Made by a program: the position numbers and the translations under genes
Notes under the pieces: generated by a model
Database searches by the model: none
Told to the model about the DNA's origin: nothing
Seen by the model: only the letters and a program-made list of their open reading frames with translations
NCBI RefSeq assembly: GCF_000813005.1
Contig: NZ_JSYP01000019.1
Coordinates: forward strand, 62,001 to 126,000
Direction: 5' to 3'
Length of the DNA: 64,000 nt
From: Flavobacterium sp. KMS
GTDB taxonomy: Bacteria; Bacteroidota; Bacteroidia; Flavobacteriales; Flavobacteriaceae
Part shown: positions 26,629-36,730 of the stretch, in pieces
Numbering within the stretch: position 1 is the stretch's first letter
How the letters are laid out: each line of letters starts with the position of its first letter

Positions 26629-28248
26629 TCACTGCGTTTGATTTAAATCAATTAAATCTTCAATAAAGAAATCCAAATCTGCGATTTCATATAAATCTGA
26701 CGGGAATAAATGATTGTTAATGACTATGGCAGGCGTGAAATTAATTTCATTTTGATTACACCATTCTTTTTCAATTATAAAACCTTCCGATTTCTCTAAT
26801 AGGGTATCTTTGGTTTCTTCTGAAATCCATTTATCTTTATCATTACATTCAAACATACCATTCATTTTTTCTAGAAAAACGTTCTCCCCTTTTAATTTGT
26901 AAATGTTGAGAAGATAATTAGAGATTAAGAATTCAACATCATTTACATCATCATAAAAAAGGTAGAACCGTATTGTTAAAGTGATTTCATCGTAATGTTT
27001 TTGAATAATTTCATTTAAAATAAGATGTGTTTTTCCACATTCATCACATAAAGGATTTATTACTATTGTAATATTTAATTTAGAATCTTTGTTACCAACG
27101 ACTATCTCTTCAATTTCAGAATCAAATAAGGTTAAAACTTTACTACTGCTTAACGCCGAATGAAATAAACTAAAATTTTGTTTAAATTTATTGTGCTTAA
27201 TTTTGATGTCTTTTAACTCTTGTCTTAAATAAACTTGTTTTTTGTAATAGTTAAAACCGATGCATGAAAATAAAGACATAACTAGAAATGTATAAATAGA
27301 TTCAATATTAAATTGTAATGCTCTATTTGATACATCCCCATTCGTTATAACTATTTGAATTAATAATATTGTAATAATTATCATGCATAAAGGACACCAT
27401 TTTTTAAGCACCCTTAATTGATAAAACAAGGAATAAAAAATTAGAGGTATTGTTAAAATATTTAATATAGTTAGCAGCCCACTACTGTTAATATCGAAAT
27501 ATTTCATCATACATGTAGTTATTGCCAAAGAGAAAAAGTAGACTAAACTAAGATCACTTAGTTTAATTTTTTTAAAAATTACTCCTCCTTTAGAATTTAC
27601 AACTTCCTCGCAATTACTTTTTTTAAATGGTGTACAAATTTTATTTATGATGTGAAATTTATATCCTACTTCACTTGAATAAATAAGATAACTTATAAAT
27701 AAACCAAAAAGGCTGAGGATAAAATGATAAAAACAATATAATGAAGGATTAAGTTTTATGAAAAAATAAACCAAAAAAATAAAAAATGAATAATACATGA
27801 ATGCTTTAAAACTAAAAACGACCTTATTATAAAGAAATGGCAGGTAAGATTCTTTATCATCAATCAAAATAACCAAAGAGCACCAATGATCAAAAAACTC
27901 TTGATAACTGACAGTTCTACTTACGCTTTTGCTGAACCTAATTTCAATACTATCTGATTTATTCTTTGCTATAACCAATGTATTTTTGTTTTGCAAATCC
28001 ACAACCATAGTTAGAAAAGTATCGGGTAATTCGTCTAGTCCTATTTTATTTTTTTCAATCTCATAAATTGAGCTTCTAATTTTTAGCAAATCTAAAATTT
28101 GAATAATTGAAACAATCCCAGGAAAATTAGAATTACTCAAAAGATTTATCTCTAAATAATCTTCATCAATATAGATGTTAGCATTCTCTAAATAGGTCTT
28201 AGTCAAATACAAAAAGTTGCTAATCTCATTATTCATATTACTATCCAA
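26629..28248 (-). CDS. VKOR-thioredoxin fusion with C39-like N-terminus
   Basis: 539 residues. Residues 1-125 look like a C39 peptidase fold lacking the catalytic Cys-Gly-Pro motif (compare the QEFFDHW ending), so probably a binding domain. Residues ~140-320 hold membrane helices with the VKOR cysteines CTPFKKSNC and WCPLC. The C-terminal part is a thioredoxin-like domain with NPLCDEC. It should oxidise or shuffle thiols outside the membrane. Its place in the operon suggests disulfide or redox control of the cysteine-rich product. Confidence 0.78.
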   Translation of the reverse strand: MDSNMNNEISNFLYLTKTYLENANIYIDEDYLEINLLSNSNFPGIVSIIQILDLLKIRSSIYEIEKNKIGLDELPDTFLTMVVDLQNKNTLVIAKNKSDSIEIRFSKSVSRTVSYQEFFDHWCSLVILIDDKESYLPFLYNKVVFSFKAFMYYSFFIFLVYFFIKLNPSLYCFYHFILSLFGLFISYLIYSSEVGYKFHIINKICTPFKKSNCEEVVNSKGGVIFKKIKLSDLSLVYFFSLAITTCMMKYFDINSSGLLTILNILTIPLIFYSLFYQLRVLKKWCPLCMIIITILLIQIVITNGDVSNRALQFNIESIYTFLVMSLFSCIGFNYYKKQVYLRQELKDIKIKHNKFKQNFSLFHSALSSSKVLTLFDSEIEEIVVGNKDSKLNITIVINPLCDECGKTHLILNEIIQKHYDEITLTIRFYLFYDDVNDVEFLISNYLLNIYKLKGENVFLEKMNGMFECNDKDKWISEETKDTLLEKSEGFIIEKEWCNQNEINFTPAIVINNHLFPSDLYEIADLDFFIEDLIDLNQTQ

Positions 28249-28287
28249 TTGTTTTAATCCTTTTATATGAGTTTATTTCCATCTGTA

Positions 28288-29484
28288 TTAATATAACAAG
28301 AATATATCGCTCCAGTCTGCTCTTTTATATTTTAAGGATAGTAATACTAATCCAACACCGCAGATTCCATTTAAAAGATTTTCCTTATCAATTGTATAGG
28401 TTTTATCTAAATCCTGACGAAATTTAGGGTAATAAATTGGAGTGTTAATGCTTAATTGTGTATCAATATTTTTTAGTAATTCCATTTCCCAATAGACTAA
28501 ACTATCTTCAATACTCTGGCTCGGAAGTAATTCATTAAACTTGTAGAGAAAATAAGAAATACCTGAGATACCATGACAAAAGCCAGTATCAAAAAAAGAA
28601 TAGTCATTAAAATGAACTAATCCTGAATCGCTAATTCCTCTATTTAAAATTAGATTAATCATTTCCTTTGATTCCTCTTCGACTTTTTTGCTTTTTAGCA
28701 CTTTACTTGTATACATCAAAGCATATGCAATACCTAAATCACCGTAACACCATGCTAATCTAGAATGCGAATTTAATTTTTTGGATATTGGATAGCATAC
28801 ACCATAAGATGACATGTTTGGCACTTTATTCTTAAATTTTTTGAAGCTTCTTAAAATTCCATTAATCATTTTTATAATTAGGGGATTTTGATACCCCAAT
28901 TCTTTGAGGCGAAGTAAAAAAAGTAGTATACTTGGCAATCCATGAGCCAGTCCTAGATTTACTTTTTCACTATCTAATTCATGCCAGTAAATTAAGCCAT
29001 TAATCTCAACTTTTGTCTCATATAGTTTTTCAACTATTCCATTTACTAACTCTACTACAAATAGTTCTTTACATCTATCTGAGTTTATTAAATATTGTAT
29101 TTTTCCAATACTTCCATAAAGTAAATCATAATTATTATTGGTAATATTTAATCTTATAGACTGAATTAAGTAAGAATCTAAATCGTCAATAAGCTCTTCA
29201 CTTTCAATGATATTGCATTTTTTCAAATAATGTATTACCCAGCCAATTCCATCAAAACCTTCCAAAAGACCAGTAGGCAATTCGAAATCAGAAAAAACCT
29301 CGAAGAGTTTATCTAATAATATAAGTGATTTTTGTTTATAAATATTTTCTCCAGAATAGTTGTAATAAGTTGCAAAAAACAAGAGAGCTCCCAAGTCTTG
29401 TTCAATGACAGGATTTTGCATTTTTACAGCTTTATTATAAAGCACTTCTTCAATTTGGGAAAGAATAATCTCGATGTTTTTCAT
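28288..29484 (-). CDS. lanC: Lanthionine cyclase (LanC)
   Basis: 398 residues, normal LanC length. GLAHGLPSILLFLL, then RLAWCYGDLGIAYAL (zinc Cys) and GFCHGISGISYFL (zinc Cys-His) give the alpha-toroid and its three zinc ligands. It adds cysteine thiols to dehydrated Ser/Thr of the precursor to form thioether rings. It lies between the precursor and the VKOR gene in the operon. Confidence 0.9.
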   Translation of the reverse strand: MKNIEIILSQIEEVLYNKAVKMQNPVIEQDLGALLFFATYYNYSGENIYKQKSLILLDKLFEVFSDFELPTGLLEGFDGIGWVIHYLKKCNIIESEELIDDLDSYLIQSIRLNITNNNYDLLYGSIGKIQYLINSDRCKELFVVELVNGIVEKLYETKVEINGLIYWHELDSEKVNLGLAHGLPSILLFLLRLKELGYQNPLIIKMINGILRSFKKFKNKVPNMSSYGVCYPISKKLNSHSRLAWCYGDLGIAYALMYTSKVLKSKKVEEESKEMINLILNRGISDSGLVHFNDYSFFDTGFCHGISGISYFLYKFNELLPSQSIEDSLVYWEMELLKNIDTQLSINTPIYYPKFRQDLDKTYTIDKENLLNGICGVGLVLLSLKYKRADWSDIFLLY

Positions 29485-29556
29485 TTTATTCCTTTGTATA
29501 AATGGTTGTTAACTTTTACATTAACAACCATTTGTATATTAAACGAAAACTACAAA

Positions 29557-29745
29557 TTAGCAGTTACCTCCAACAGTTCCTGCTGATATGTCAATTCTTC
29601 CTGAATCGCAACAATCTTTACCTCTAGCAGAACCTCTTGCACAACTTGCAAGACAGAATCCCTCTGGTCCACCACCATTAATTTTTTTCATTTCTGCTTG
29701 GTTTAACGCAGAAATAGTTTTCTTGTTTAAATTTAATTTTTTCAT
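29557..29745 (-). CDS. lanA: Class I lanthipeptide precursor
   Basis: 62 residues. The leader MKKLNLNKKTISALNQAEM, then KKINGG, is the Bacteroidota type with double-glycine cleavage. Cutting after GG leaves a 37-residue core beginning GPEGFC with 5 Cys, 4 Ser and 1 Thr, enough for up to five rings. C39 cleavage by the exporter is expected. The 54-bp gap upstream and 72-bp gap downstream are larger than elsewhere in the operon, allowing its own promoter or processing site. Confidence 0.9.
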   Translation of the reverse strand: MKKLNLNKKTISALNQAEMKKINGGGPEGFCLASCARGSARGKDCCDSGRIDISAGTVGGNC

Positions 29746-29799
29746 TATAAAATGTATTAAAATAATTGCCTACTCTAAGTCAGGATTTTCGGCTTACTC

Positions 29800-30678
29800 C
29801 TATGCTTTTTTGTTTATATCAAACTTATTCCTAGCTAATTTTCCATCATAATACCTAAACAAGAAATCGTATAAAATCCACTCATGTATTCTTTGTTTAG
29901 TTTGAAAAAGTCGATTGCAATGCATATGAATAAAACTATCAATTGTATTATTAAAACTAAATGATGAATCAACAGAATTTCCTTTATCGACAATACTTTT
30001 TATAAAATCTCTACTTAATTCTGTATGTTGAGCCATAATTATGTCAAAGTAGTCATCGCTATTTTCAAGAGTTGAAATTATCAAAGCCCTAGATTCTCTA
30101 TACTTTTCATTTAATTGTTTATTCGTATATTTATTTGCTCCAAATTCTAATGAAAAACCATTTTTTAGAGATTCAAATAACCTTCTCTTTTCAGATAAAT
30201 TAAATCCACAATCATTTAAAAAGACATCAATATATTTCATTCCCAGAAGCCATTTCTCTTTAGTATCCTCAGTATATTCAATAAGCTTCAAACTAAAATC
30301 ACTGTTCAAATAAAAAAGTGATTCTGATTCTTCGATGGTATAAGTTCCATACCGTTCAAGTTCTCTTTTATAAGTGTCAATTTGAACTTTATGAATCGCT
30401 TTAGTATCCATATGAAACTTTAATTCATGATATAATAGTTCATTAATTTCTGTAATATATCTTGTGTTTTTAATGTGAAAGCGCACGCGTAAATGGGGCT
30501 CAGGATCAGCATAACGAATAAAGAACCATTTGTCAATGTAATTTCGATCTATGAAAATCTCTATTAAAGGTTTTAAGATGTTTATCAAAAATGTATCACT
30601 GGTCTTATCCCCTAAATAAAACTTGTAGTACATCCATTCACTGCCTAAAATGAAATTTCTTGTGATATTATTTTTCAA
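29800..30678 (-). CDS. Lanthipeptide dehydratase, elimination domain (SpaB_C)
   Basis: 292 residues. WMYYKFYLG near the start, WFFIRYADPEPHLRVRFH and ERYGTYTIEESESLFYLNS are hallmarks of the thiopeptide-type/SpaB_C domain that removes glutamate from activated Ser/Thr. In classic LanB this is the C-terminal domain of one protein; here it is a separate gene 15 bp after the glutamylation subunit. Confidence 0.88.
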   Translation of the reverse strand: MKNNITRNFILGSEWMYYKFYLGDKTSDTFLINILKPLIEIFIDRNYIDKWFFIRYADPEPHLRVRFHIKNTRYITEINELLYHELKFHMDTKAIHKVQIDTYKRELERYGTYTIEESESLFYLNSDFSLKLIEYTEDTKEKWLLGMKYIDVFLNDCGFNLSEKRRLFESLKNGFSLEFGANKYTNKQLNEKYRESRALIISTLENSDDYFDIIMAQHTELSRDFIKSIVDKGNSVDSSFSFNNTIDSFIHMHCNRLFQTKQRIHEWILYDFLFRYYDGKLARNKFDINKKA

Positions 30679-30693
30679 AATATTGCACGCTTA

Positions 30694-32874
30694 TTAGTTT
30701 TTGTAAAAGGAAAAAATTAGCTCATTCGTAAACGAATAGTTATTTCTTTTAACAGCAGAGTTATTAGTGTCAAATAGAAATTCTTTTAAAACTATTGAAT
30801 CCCTTCTTTTAATTATCGAAATGAACATTTCAATATATAAGTCGTTTTCCAAATTGATTAATAATTCGTTATCACCATCTGCTAATAGTACTTTATTTGG
30901 TATTTTTTTTAATCTGAAGTAATCTTTAACTGAATCGATGGTTCTCATTTTAGTAAGGTCTGCTTTTCGTATTTTCCATTCCCCTAATGAGATAATAATA
31001 TTCTTATAGACAACTCTTGGGAGAAAATCTTTATCTTTAATCGTTGTACTCCATTTAAAATTAATTGCCTTTCTTTGATCCTGTGTTTGCATATCACACA
31101 AAAAATTATAAATAGGTAAGGAATTATGTGAATAATTATGAGCATTTGACAGCATTGGTTTCACCTCCTTGTTTAATTTCTTTGATTTCAAAATAACCTT
31201 ACTATTCCTCACTGATACATATAGATCATTTACCGATATTTGATTTTCTATATCCAAAGTACTACTTGCTAAATATGGTATTTCATAATCCCTTACAGAA
31301 GACCTGTGAATTATATTTCCTGTTCTTGATTCTGGTAAATGAACAATTTCAGCCAAAACAATATTCTCATTTATTCTATTTTCAGAATCCATTATATTAT
31401 CTACATACCCTTTGAAAGTATCACTTAAGTAACTGAACCTTCCCAATAATCTTGAAGCAGAAGAACCACTGGCAAAATCCAAATAAACTAAAGGCATTTC
31501 TGGATTTTCGATAGAAAAAATGCTAGTCATTACCGATATTGTACTTGGTAAGTCACTCCAGTCTTCTTTCAAATCTTTTAAATCTTCGTCTGTTATTTCA
31601 ATAAGCATCTTTTTGTCTTCAATCGCTCTGATATATTTATTAAAAACAATTTCATCAATTACACTCCATTTATATTCTGCACTTTGTAATTGATTACTAT
31701 AATTAATAAATAAATCATCTATTAAAGGGGATACAACACCACTGTTATTAATGCTATTTCCATATCCAATCCCTGTTTCGGTGTCAAGTGCTATACTAAG
31801 TGGGATTTCTTCAGTTTCATATCTCGAATGAAAAGCCATTTTAAAATTCTCTAAATTTTCATTTCTTTGAAAATCAGTCAGCTTATTAATAACCTTAAGC
31901 CCCTCATTTACAGAATTTAATATACTTTGGTGAATTGAATTTTCTTTACAGCTTATCAATAAATCTTTTTGTATTAAATATTTTTCATTTGCATTTTTGT
32001 TTTTTAATAATAATAACTTATTCAGCTCTTTGTATAAATCAAGAAATGATGAGTTGCCTCCATTGTCGATTTGCAATAAAATACCTCTAGTCTTTTTTGC
32101 CCACTCACTCCAATCATCATCTGCGTGATTGAAAAAATTAGCTGTGATCTTTTCAAAAAAATCAATTCCTGTAACACTTGGATTTAATGAACTTACCAAA
32201 ACCTGGTTATCAATTAATTGATGAATAAAATCTAATCCAACTTCTAGTGTGATGTCATCTTCGACAATTGATTGAGCCAGAGAAGTAATTGTAGCTCCAT
32301 TTTTAGCTATCGCTATGATTCTATCTATGTACTCTGAATTATCTATTGAGATTGTAAAATGTTTTCTTTCAGAATTTATATACGTATATTCCACATATCT
32401 TAATTCGGCACCTATTTTGTATAAGCTTGTATTTGGATAATAAGTGAGATTCTCTCTAATTTCCAAATCAAGTTCTATATTCTGAATAAGAGAACATAAA
32501 TAATTCATATCTATCCTTGATTTTTTAACATGAGAGACATATTCATTGACCTCTATTTTATTAGTCAATCCAATTGAACCAATAGAACAGCCACTAAATA
32601 ATCCAAAGGGAGTACATCTGTATCCCATCCTTGAAATGTATTTTAGCAATGCATTTTCAATTCTTTTAGGATTCTCCATTTTGCCTCCATTAAGATATTT
32701 TATCATTTCGCTATGAAGTTCATGCGATGCGATGTAAATAGCTTCAGATATAAATGGAATTTGCAATAACTCTTTTAAAGTTTCAACTGATAAAGTTTCA
32801 ACTTCATTCATCGTCAATAATGGAGTTCTCAATATAAACTCATTAAAAGGACTGTAGATTATTTGTTTTTTCAT
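30694..32874 (-). CDS. lanB: Lanthipeptide dehydratase, glutamylation domain (LanB N-part)
   Basis: 726 residues. FILRTPLLTMNEV, then YISRMGYRCTPFGLFSGCSIG are diagnostic of the Lant_dehydr_N domain that attaches glutamate from Glu-tRNA to Ser/Thr. The elimination domain is the next gene, so LanB is split. It starts 13 bp after the hydrolase gene. Confidence 0.9.
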   Translation of the reverse strand: MKKQIIYSPFNEFILRTPLLTMNEVETLSVETLKELLQIPFISEAIYIASHELHSEMIKYLNGGKMENPKRIENALLKYISRMGYRCTPFGLFSGCSIGSIGLTNKIEVNEYVSHVKKSRIDMNYLCSLIQNIELDLEIRENLTYYPNTSLYKIGAELRYVEYTYINSERKHFTISIDNSEYIDRIIAIAKNGATITSLAQSIVEDDITLEVGLDFIHQLIDNQVLVSSLNPSVTGIDFFEKITANFFNHADDDWSEWAKKTRGILLQIDNGGNSSFLDLYKELNKLLLLKNKNANEKYLIQKDLLISCKENSIHQSILNSVNEGLKVINKLTDFQRNENLENFKMAFHSRYETEEIPLSIALDTETGIGYGNSINNSGVVSPLIDDLFINYSNQLQSAEYKWSVIDEIVFNKYIRAIEDKKMLIEITDEDLKDLKEDWSDLPSTISVMTSIFSIENPEMPLVYLDFASGSSASRLLGRFSYLSDTFKGYVDNIMDSENRINENIVLAEIVHLPESRTGNIIHRSSVRDYEIPYLASSTLDIENQISVNDLYVSVRNSKVILKSKKLNKEVKPMLSNAHNYSHNSLPIYNFLCDMQTQDQRKAINFKWSTTIKDKDFLPRVVYKNIIISLGEWKIRKADLTKMRTIDSVKDYFRLKKIPNKVLLADGDNELLINLENDLYIEMFISIIKRRDSIVLKEFLFDTNNSAVKRNNYSFTNELIFSFYKN

Positions 32875-32887
32875 TACAATAACTATA

Positions 32888-33913
32888 TTACTGAACCTTT
32901 TTAATCCAAATTATGATTTGATCTAGAGCTAAACTATCTATTTCATATAAATGAAAGTTCATTCCTTTTATCTCCTCTTGAGTCAAATAGTGATTAAGAT
33001 TATTAAAAAGTTTTATTTCAATATTTTGATTGTTAAAACTTTTCAAAAGATTTATATTGGATATTGGATCAACTGATTTATCGTTACTCCCAATTATATA
33101 AAATGTAGCTATCTTAAGATTTTTATAAGTTTCTTCGTAATCCTTTTTTAACAGATCCAGGGATGCAGGAAAAGAAATATACCACTCAAATTGTTTTTTC
33201 TTATACCCCTTTTCACTTAATGAAATCTTGATTTTTTCTCTTAATAATTCATTAGTGTCACTTTTATATTCCCTAACGATTTCATGGATTAAACCCATGA
33301 CCTTGAGTTTTGTTTCCAAATCAGAAAATTGAAGATTCTTCTCTTGTAAATTCGTTCCCATTTGCAATTGATATTTTAAAAAGGCACCATGCTTCTCAAC
33401 AGGAGTTGCCCATTGGATTAAAAAATCAACATCCATTCCTTTTTCTATTGCCCCAATACTTGCTAAACCTCCTTCACTATGCGCAATTACACCAATTTTT
33501 TTATCCTTTAAAGATGATATCTCTCTGATACAATTCATTGCAAAAAAAACATCATTTATCTTATCTGATATACAATAAGAAACTGTATTATATTTACCCT
33601 CAGATTTTCCAACCCCTCTTTCGTCATATCTAAAAACAGCAATATTATTCTTTAACAATTCCTCTGCTAAAACATAATGACTGTTTCTAGTATCTTTACC
33701 TGAACCAGGTATGATAACTACTACCTTATTAAACGCTGTTTTAGGACAAATTAAAGTTCCATAAAGTTTTATTTTTTCGTCTGTCTGTTGAATCTCAATT
33801 TCAGTAGAATCGTATTTTTCTATATCTGCTATTTTTTTCTCGTACTCAAAAATATCTTGTGAATATCCCGATGTGTAAAGAAATATTAATACCATTAAAG
33901 TTTGTATTTTCAT
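32888..33913 (-). CDS. Exported alpha/beta hydrolase of the lanthipeptide operon
   Basis: 341 residues. Signal peptide MKIQTLMVLIFLYTSGYSQ. The nucleophile motif is AHSEGG, the oxyanion region VVIIPGSGKDTR, the acid NDKSVDP and the late His in LNNLNHYL. First gene of the operon (same strand, 13-bp gap to lanB). It may be a protease or esterase acting on the product or giving self-protection. This is inference from position only. Confidence 0.75.
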   Translation of the reverse strand: MKIQTLMVLIFLYTSGYSQDIFEYEKKIADIEKYDSTEIEIQQTDEKIKLYGTLICPKTAFNKVVVIIPGSGKDTRNSHYVLAEELLKNNIAVFRYDERGVGKSEGKYNTVSYCISDKINDVFFAMNCIREISSLKDKKIGVIAHSEGGLASIGAIEKGMDVDFLIQWATPVEKHGAFLKYQLQMGTNLQEKNLQFSDLETKLKVMGLIHEIVREYKSDTNELLREKIKISLSEKGYKKKQFEWYISFPASLDLLKKDYEETYKNLKIATFYIIGSNDKSVDPISNINLLKSFNNQNIEIKLFNNLNHYLTQEEIKGMNFHLYEIDSLALDQIIIWIKKVQ

Positions 33914-34453
33914 GAAATAATCCGCGTTTTAGTCATTAATATAGGTTTCAAAATAAACTGAGAATATGAGTACTTTTTTAAAGACAGTAAAATGATGAAA
34001 TAAATCTATTTTGCAATATCTACTTCAAACTTTGATTATCTAAGGCATATTTGAAGTGCTTTTAAATATGTGATTATTCATATTAATTTTTAAGCAAAAA
34101 AAGAATATTTCATAAGATCTTAGAAATATTATATTATCATCAAATAATAAAATATTATCCTAAATTGTATAATCTTAAATAAAAATTCTATCGCACCAAG
34201 CATAAAATTTAACTCTTCACAAAAATGATACAATAGCTACTATCAAACAAGATAAAGATTGATGGGAACACTATCAGACCTTGTTTCCCTTTTTGTATAT
34301 ATTATAAAACTAAGTAAACCATTGATACTAAACACAACAAGAGATATAGCCATTGCCTTGTTAGGAATCAGTGCATAAAAGACATTTCTCTGTGCGTATA
34401 AGATTTTAATTTCAATATTCAATATAATATTTTGCTGAAATACAAATAATACC
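33914..34453. other. Intergenic region between lanthipeptide operon and mobC module
   Basis: About 540 bp. It should hold the divergent lanthipeptide promoter (TTATTTTG-like at ~33950, minus). A 36-codon minus-strand frame at 34243-34353 (MAISLVVFSINGLLSF..., one membrane helix) continues upstream without ATG as a plausible coding trace (YAQRNVFYALIPNK), so it is probably a remnant. Confidence 0.45.
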
Positions 34454-34508
34454 TATTATGATGGACATATTATGACCATCATAATAATCTAAATACATAG
34501 TACCTTTG
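34454..34508 (+). promoter_or_regulatory. Operator and promoter upstream of mobC
   Basis: An 11-bp perfect inverted repeat (TATTATGATGG at 34454 and CCATCATAATA at 34476) encloses the 15-mer GGACATATTATGACC (34463-34477), which is 23 nt before TACCTTTG (34501-34508), a perfect TAnnTTTG box. The same 15-mer and spacing occur at 4163-4208. Downstream, an ATGACAAAATAAATG near 34565 faintly echoes the start of the gene controlled by that other copy. Confidence 0.7.
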
Positions 34509-34704
34509 TAAAATACCTCATCACCATTCCTTTTCTACTTAAAGAAAGAGGTGTAGATCTGGAAATGACAAAATAAATGAAAAGAAAGTCTCCAACAGAA
34601 CTCGAACCCTGTTTCTAGTTTTATACTGCTTCAGTATTACAATTCAAAGAGATTTGGATTTGTAGTCTGCTTCTCTAAGTTAGACAAATAACACACCAAA
34701 AATT

Positions 34705-36702
34705 ATGGCAATGCAAACGGGAGAAAACGAACAGGCACTGAGAAAAATCTTGGACATGACAAGACTAATCAGTATTACGATTTTAGGCATTCATTTTTAT
34801 TATTACTGTTATGGAGCTTTTCGTCAGTGGCACCTCGTTAGTGGATTCAGTGATACCATTATGAGCAATATTCATAATACTGGATTGTTCAGTAATTTTT
34901 ACAAATCCAAACTCTTTGCGCTTTGTTTTCTGATAATTTCTTTAGTTGGTGCTAAAGGGCGAAAAAATGAAAAACTAAATTACAAAACCGCTTTTATTTA
35001 TATAATTACCGGTGCCCTAATTTACTTTATAAGTCATCTTTCCTTATACCTGAAAATAGAAATAGCCCTAGCGGCAATAACCTATATTACCATTGCCTCC
35101 AGCGGTTTTCTGCTGATGCTTTCGGGAGGTACACTATTATCGCGTATTATAAAAAACAGACTCAATGATAAGGATATTTTTAATACCGAAAATGAGACCT
35201 TTCCACAAGAAGAAAGACGCTTAGAAAATGAATATTCTATCAACCTGCCAGCTCGATACCATTTAAAGGATAAGCTCAGGAACAGTTGGATAAACATCAT
35301 CAATCCTTTTCGCGGATTGGTAGTTGCTGGTACTCCTGGTTCTGGAAAATCCTATTTTATTATACGTCATGTACTGACTCAGCACATCTGTAAAAAGTTC
35401 ACCATGTTTGTCTATGATTTCAAATTTGATGACCTTACCCGAATAGCCTATAATGCCTGGCTTACATACAGACACCTTTATCCAAAATCACCTCAATTTT
35501 ATGTTATTAATTTTGATGATCTGACTCGTTCCAATAGATGTAATCCATTGGAACCTTCTGCTATGCATGACATCACCGATGCTTCCGAATCTGCACGTAC
35601 TATCTTACTAGGATTAAACAGGGAATGGATCAAGCGTCAGGGAGACTTTTTTGTAGAGTCCCCTATTAATTTTCTCTCAGCCATAATATGGTATTTGCGA
35701 CAATACAAGGACGGTGAATTCTGTACACTTCCCCATGTGATAGAACTCATGCAGGTAGATTATGATAGCCTCTTTACCTTGCTTAGAACTGAAAAAGAAA
35801 TTGAAGTACTCATTAATCCTTTTGTTAATGCTTACCAAAATGATGTTATGGAGCAACTCGAAGGTCAGATTGCTTCAGCGAAAATAGCAATGGCTAAACT
35901 CTCTTCTCCTCAATTATACTATGTTTTATCAGGTAATGATTTCACTTTGGACATCAATAATCCCGATGAACCTAAGATTGTCTGCATGGGAAACAACCCG
36001 CAAAAAATACAGATTTACGGAGCAGTATTATCACTATATGTAAACCGATTGGTGAAGCTTGTCAATCAAAAAGGAAAACAGAAAAGTAGTCTGATATTTG
36101 ATGAATTCCCTACAATCTACCTCAACAATATGGATAGTTTAATCGCTACTGCCAGAAGCAATAAAGTAGCAACTTGTTTGGGCATTCAGGACTTTAGTCA
36201 ATTGCGCAAGGACTATGGGCGAGAACAGGCAGATGTGATTATGAATATTACAGGAAACATCGTCAGCGGACAGGTTACTGGGGATACTGCCAAACAATTA
36301 TCCGAACGTTTCGGAAAGATTATGCAGGATAGAGAAAGCCTCTCCATCAATAGCGGTGATACATCGATTAGCCGTTCCAAACAATTGGAATCAGCTATCC
36401 CTGTCTCTAAAATTTCATCTTTAAGTTCAGGTGAATTTGTGGGAATGGTAGCCGATGATCCAGATTGTAAAATCAAGTTAAAAATATTCCATTCTGAGAT
36501 TATAAACGATCACCAGGCACTCAAAAAAGAAGAGGATGGTTATCAAGATATTCCCATTATTCGCAAAATCGATAGCACTATGGTCAAACGCAATTACTTA
36601 CAAATAAAACAAGACATAGAGGATATAATTCACTCTGAAATGGATCGATTGTTCCATGACCCAAAACTCGTTCATCTGGTTATAAAGAAAAACAAGAAAT
36701 AA
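34705..36702 (+). CDS. mobC: Type IV coupling protein (MobC/TraG-like)
   Basis: 665 residues. Three or four N-terminal membrane helices (to ~residue 145), Walker A AGTPGSGKSYF near 210, and Walker B LIFDEFPTIY with the following IATARSNKVATCLGIQD define a VirD4/TraG ATPase. It links the relaxase-DNA complex to the conjugation channel. In related elements it follows mobB; here 28 kb of cassettes, defence and lanthipeptide genes separate them. No TraA-Q genes are seen in the window. Confidence 0.88.
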   Translation: MAMQTGENEQALRKILDMTRLISITILGIHFYYYCYGAFRQWHLVSGFSDTIMSNIHNTGLFSNFYKSKLFALCFLIISLVGAKGRKNEKLNYKTAFIYIITGALIYFISHLSLYLKIEIALAAITYITIASSGFLLMLSGGTLLSRIIKNRLNDKDIFNTENETFPQEERRLENEYSINLPARYHLKDKLRNSWINIINPFRGLVVAGTPGSGKSYFIIRHVLTQHICKKFTMFVYDFKFDDLTRIAYNAWLTYRHLYPKSPQFYVINFDDLTRSNRCNPLEPSAMHDITDASESARTILLGLNREWIKRQGDFFVESPINFLSAIIWYLRQYKDGEFCTLPHVIELMQVDYDSLFTLLRTEKEIEVLINPFVNAYQNDVMEQLEGQIASAKIAMAKLSSPQLYYVLSGNDFTLDINNPDEPKIVCMGNNPQKIQIYGAVLSLYVNRLVKLVNQKGKQKSSLIFDEFPTIYLNNMDSLIATARSNKVATCLGIQDFSQLRKDYGREQADVIMNITGNIVSGQVTGDTAKQLSERFGKIMQDRESLSINSGDTSISRSKQLESAIPVSKISSLSSGEFVGMVADDPDCKIKLKIFHSEIINDHQALKKEEDGYQDIPIIRKIDSTMVKRNYLQIKQDIEDIIHSEMDRLFHDPKLVHLVIKKNKK

Positions 36703-36730
36703 TTGAGCAAACTTGAAAATAGAAATAATA

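Noticed and set aside
34585..34680. Second tRNA-like sequence upstream of mobC (GGGTTCGAGTTC with an ATACTG-AAG-CAGTAT hairpin, minus strand)
   Set aside because: The T-stem pairs poorly, no anticodon stem or acceptor partner can be found, so a tRNA call is not supported.
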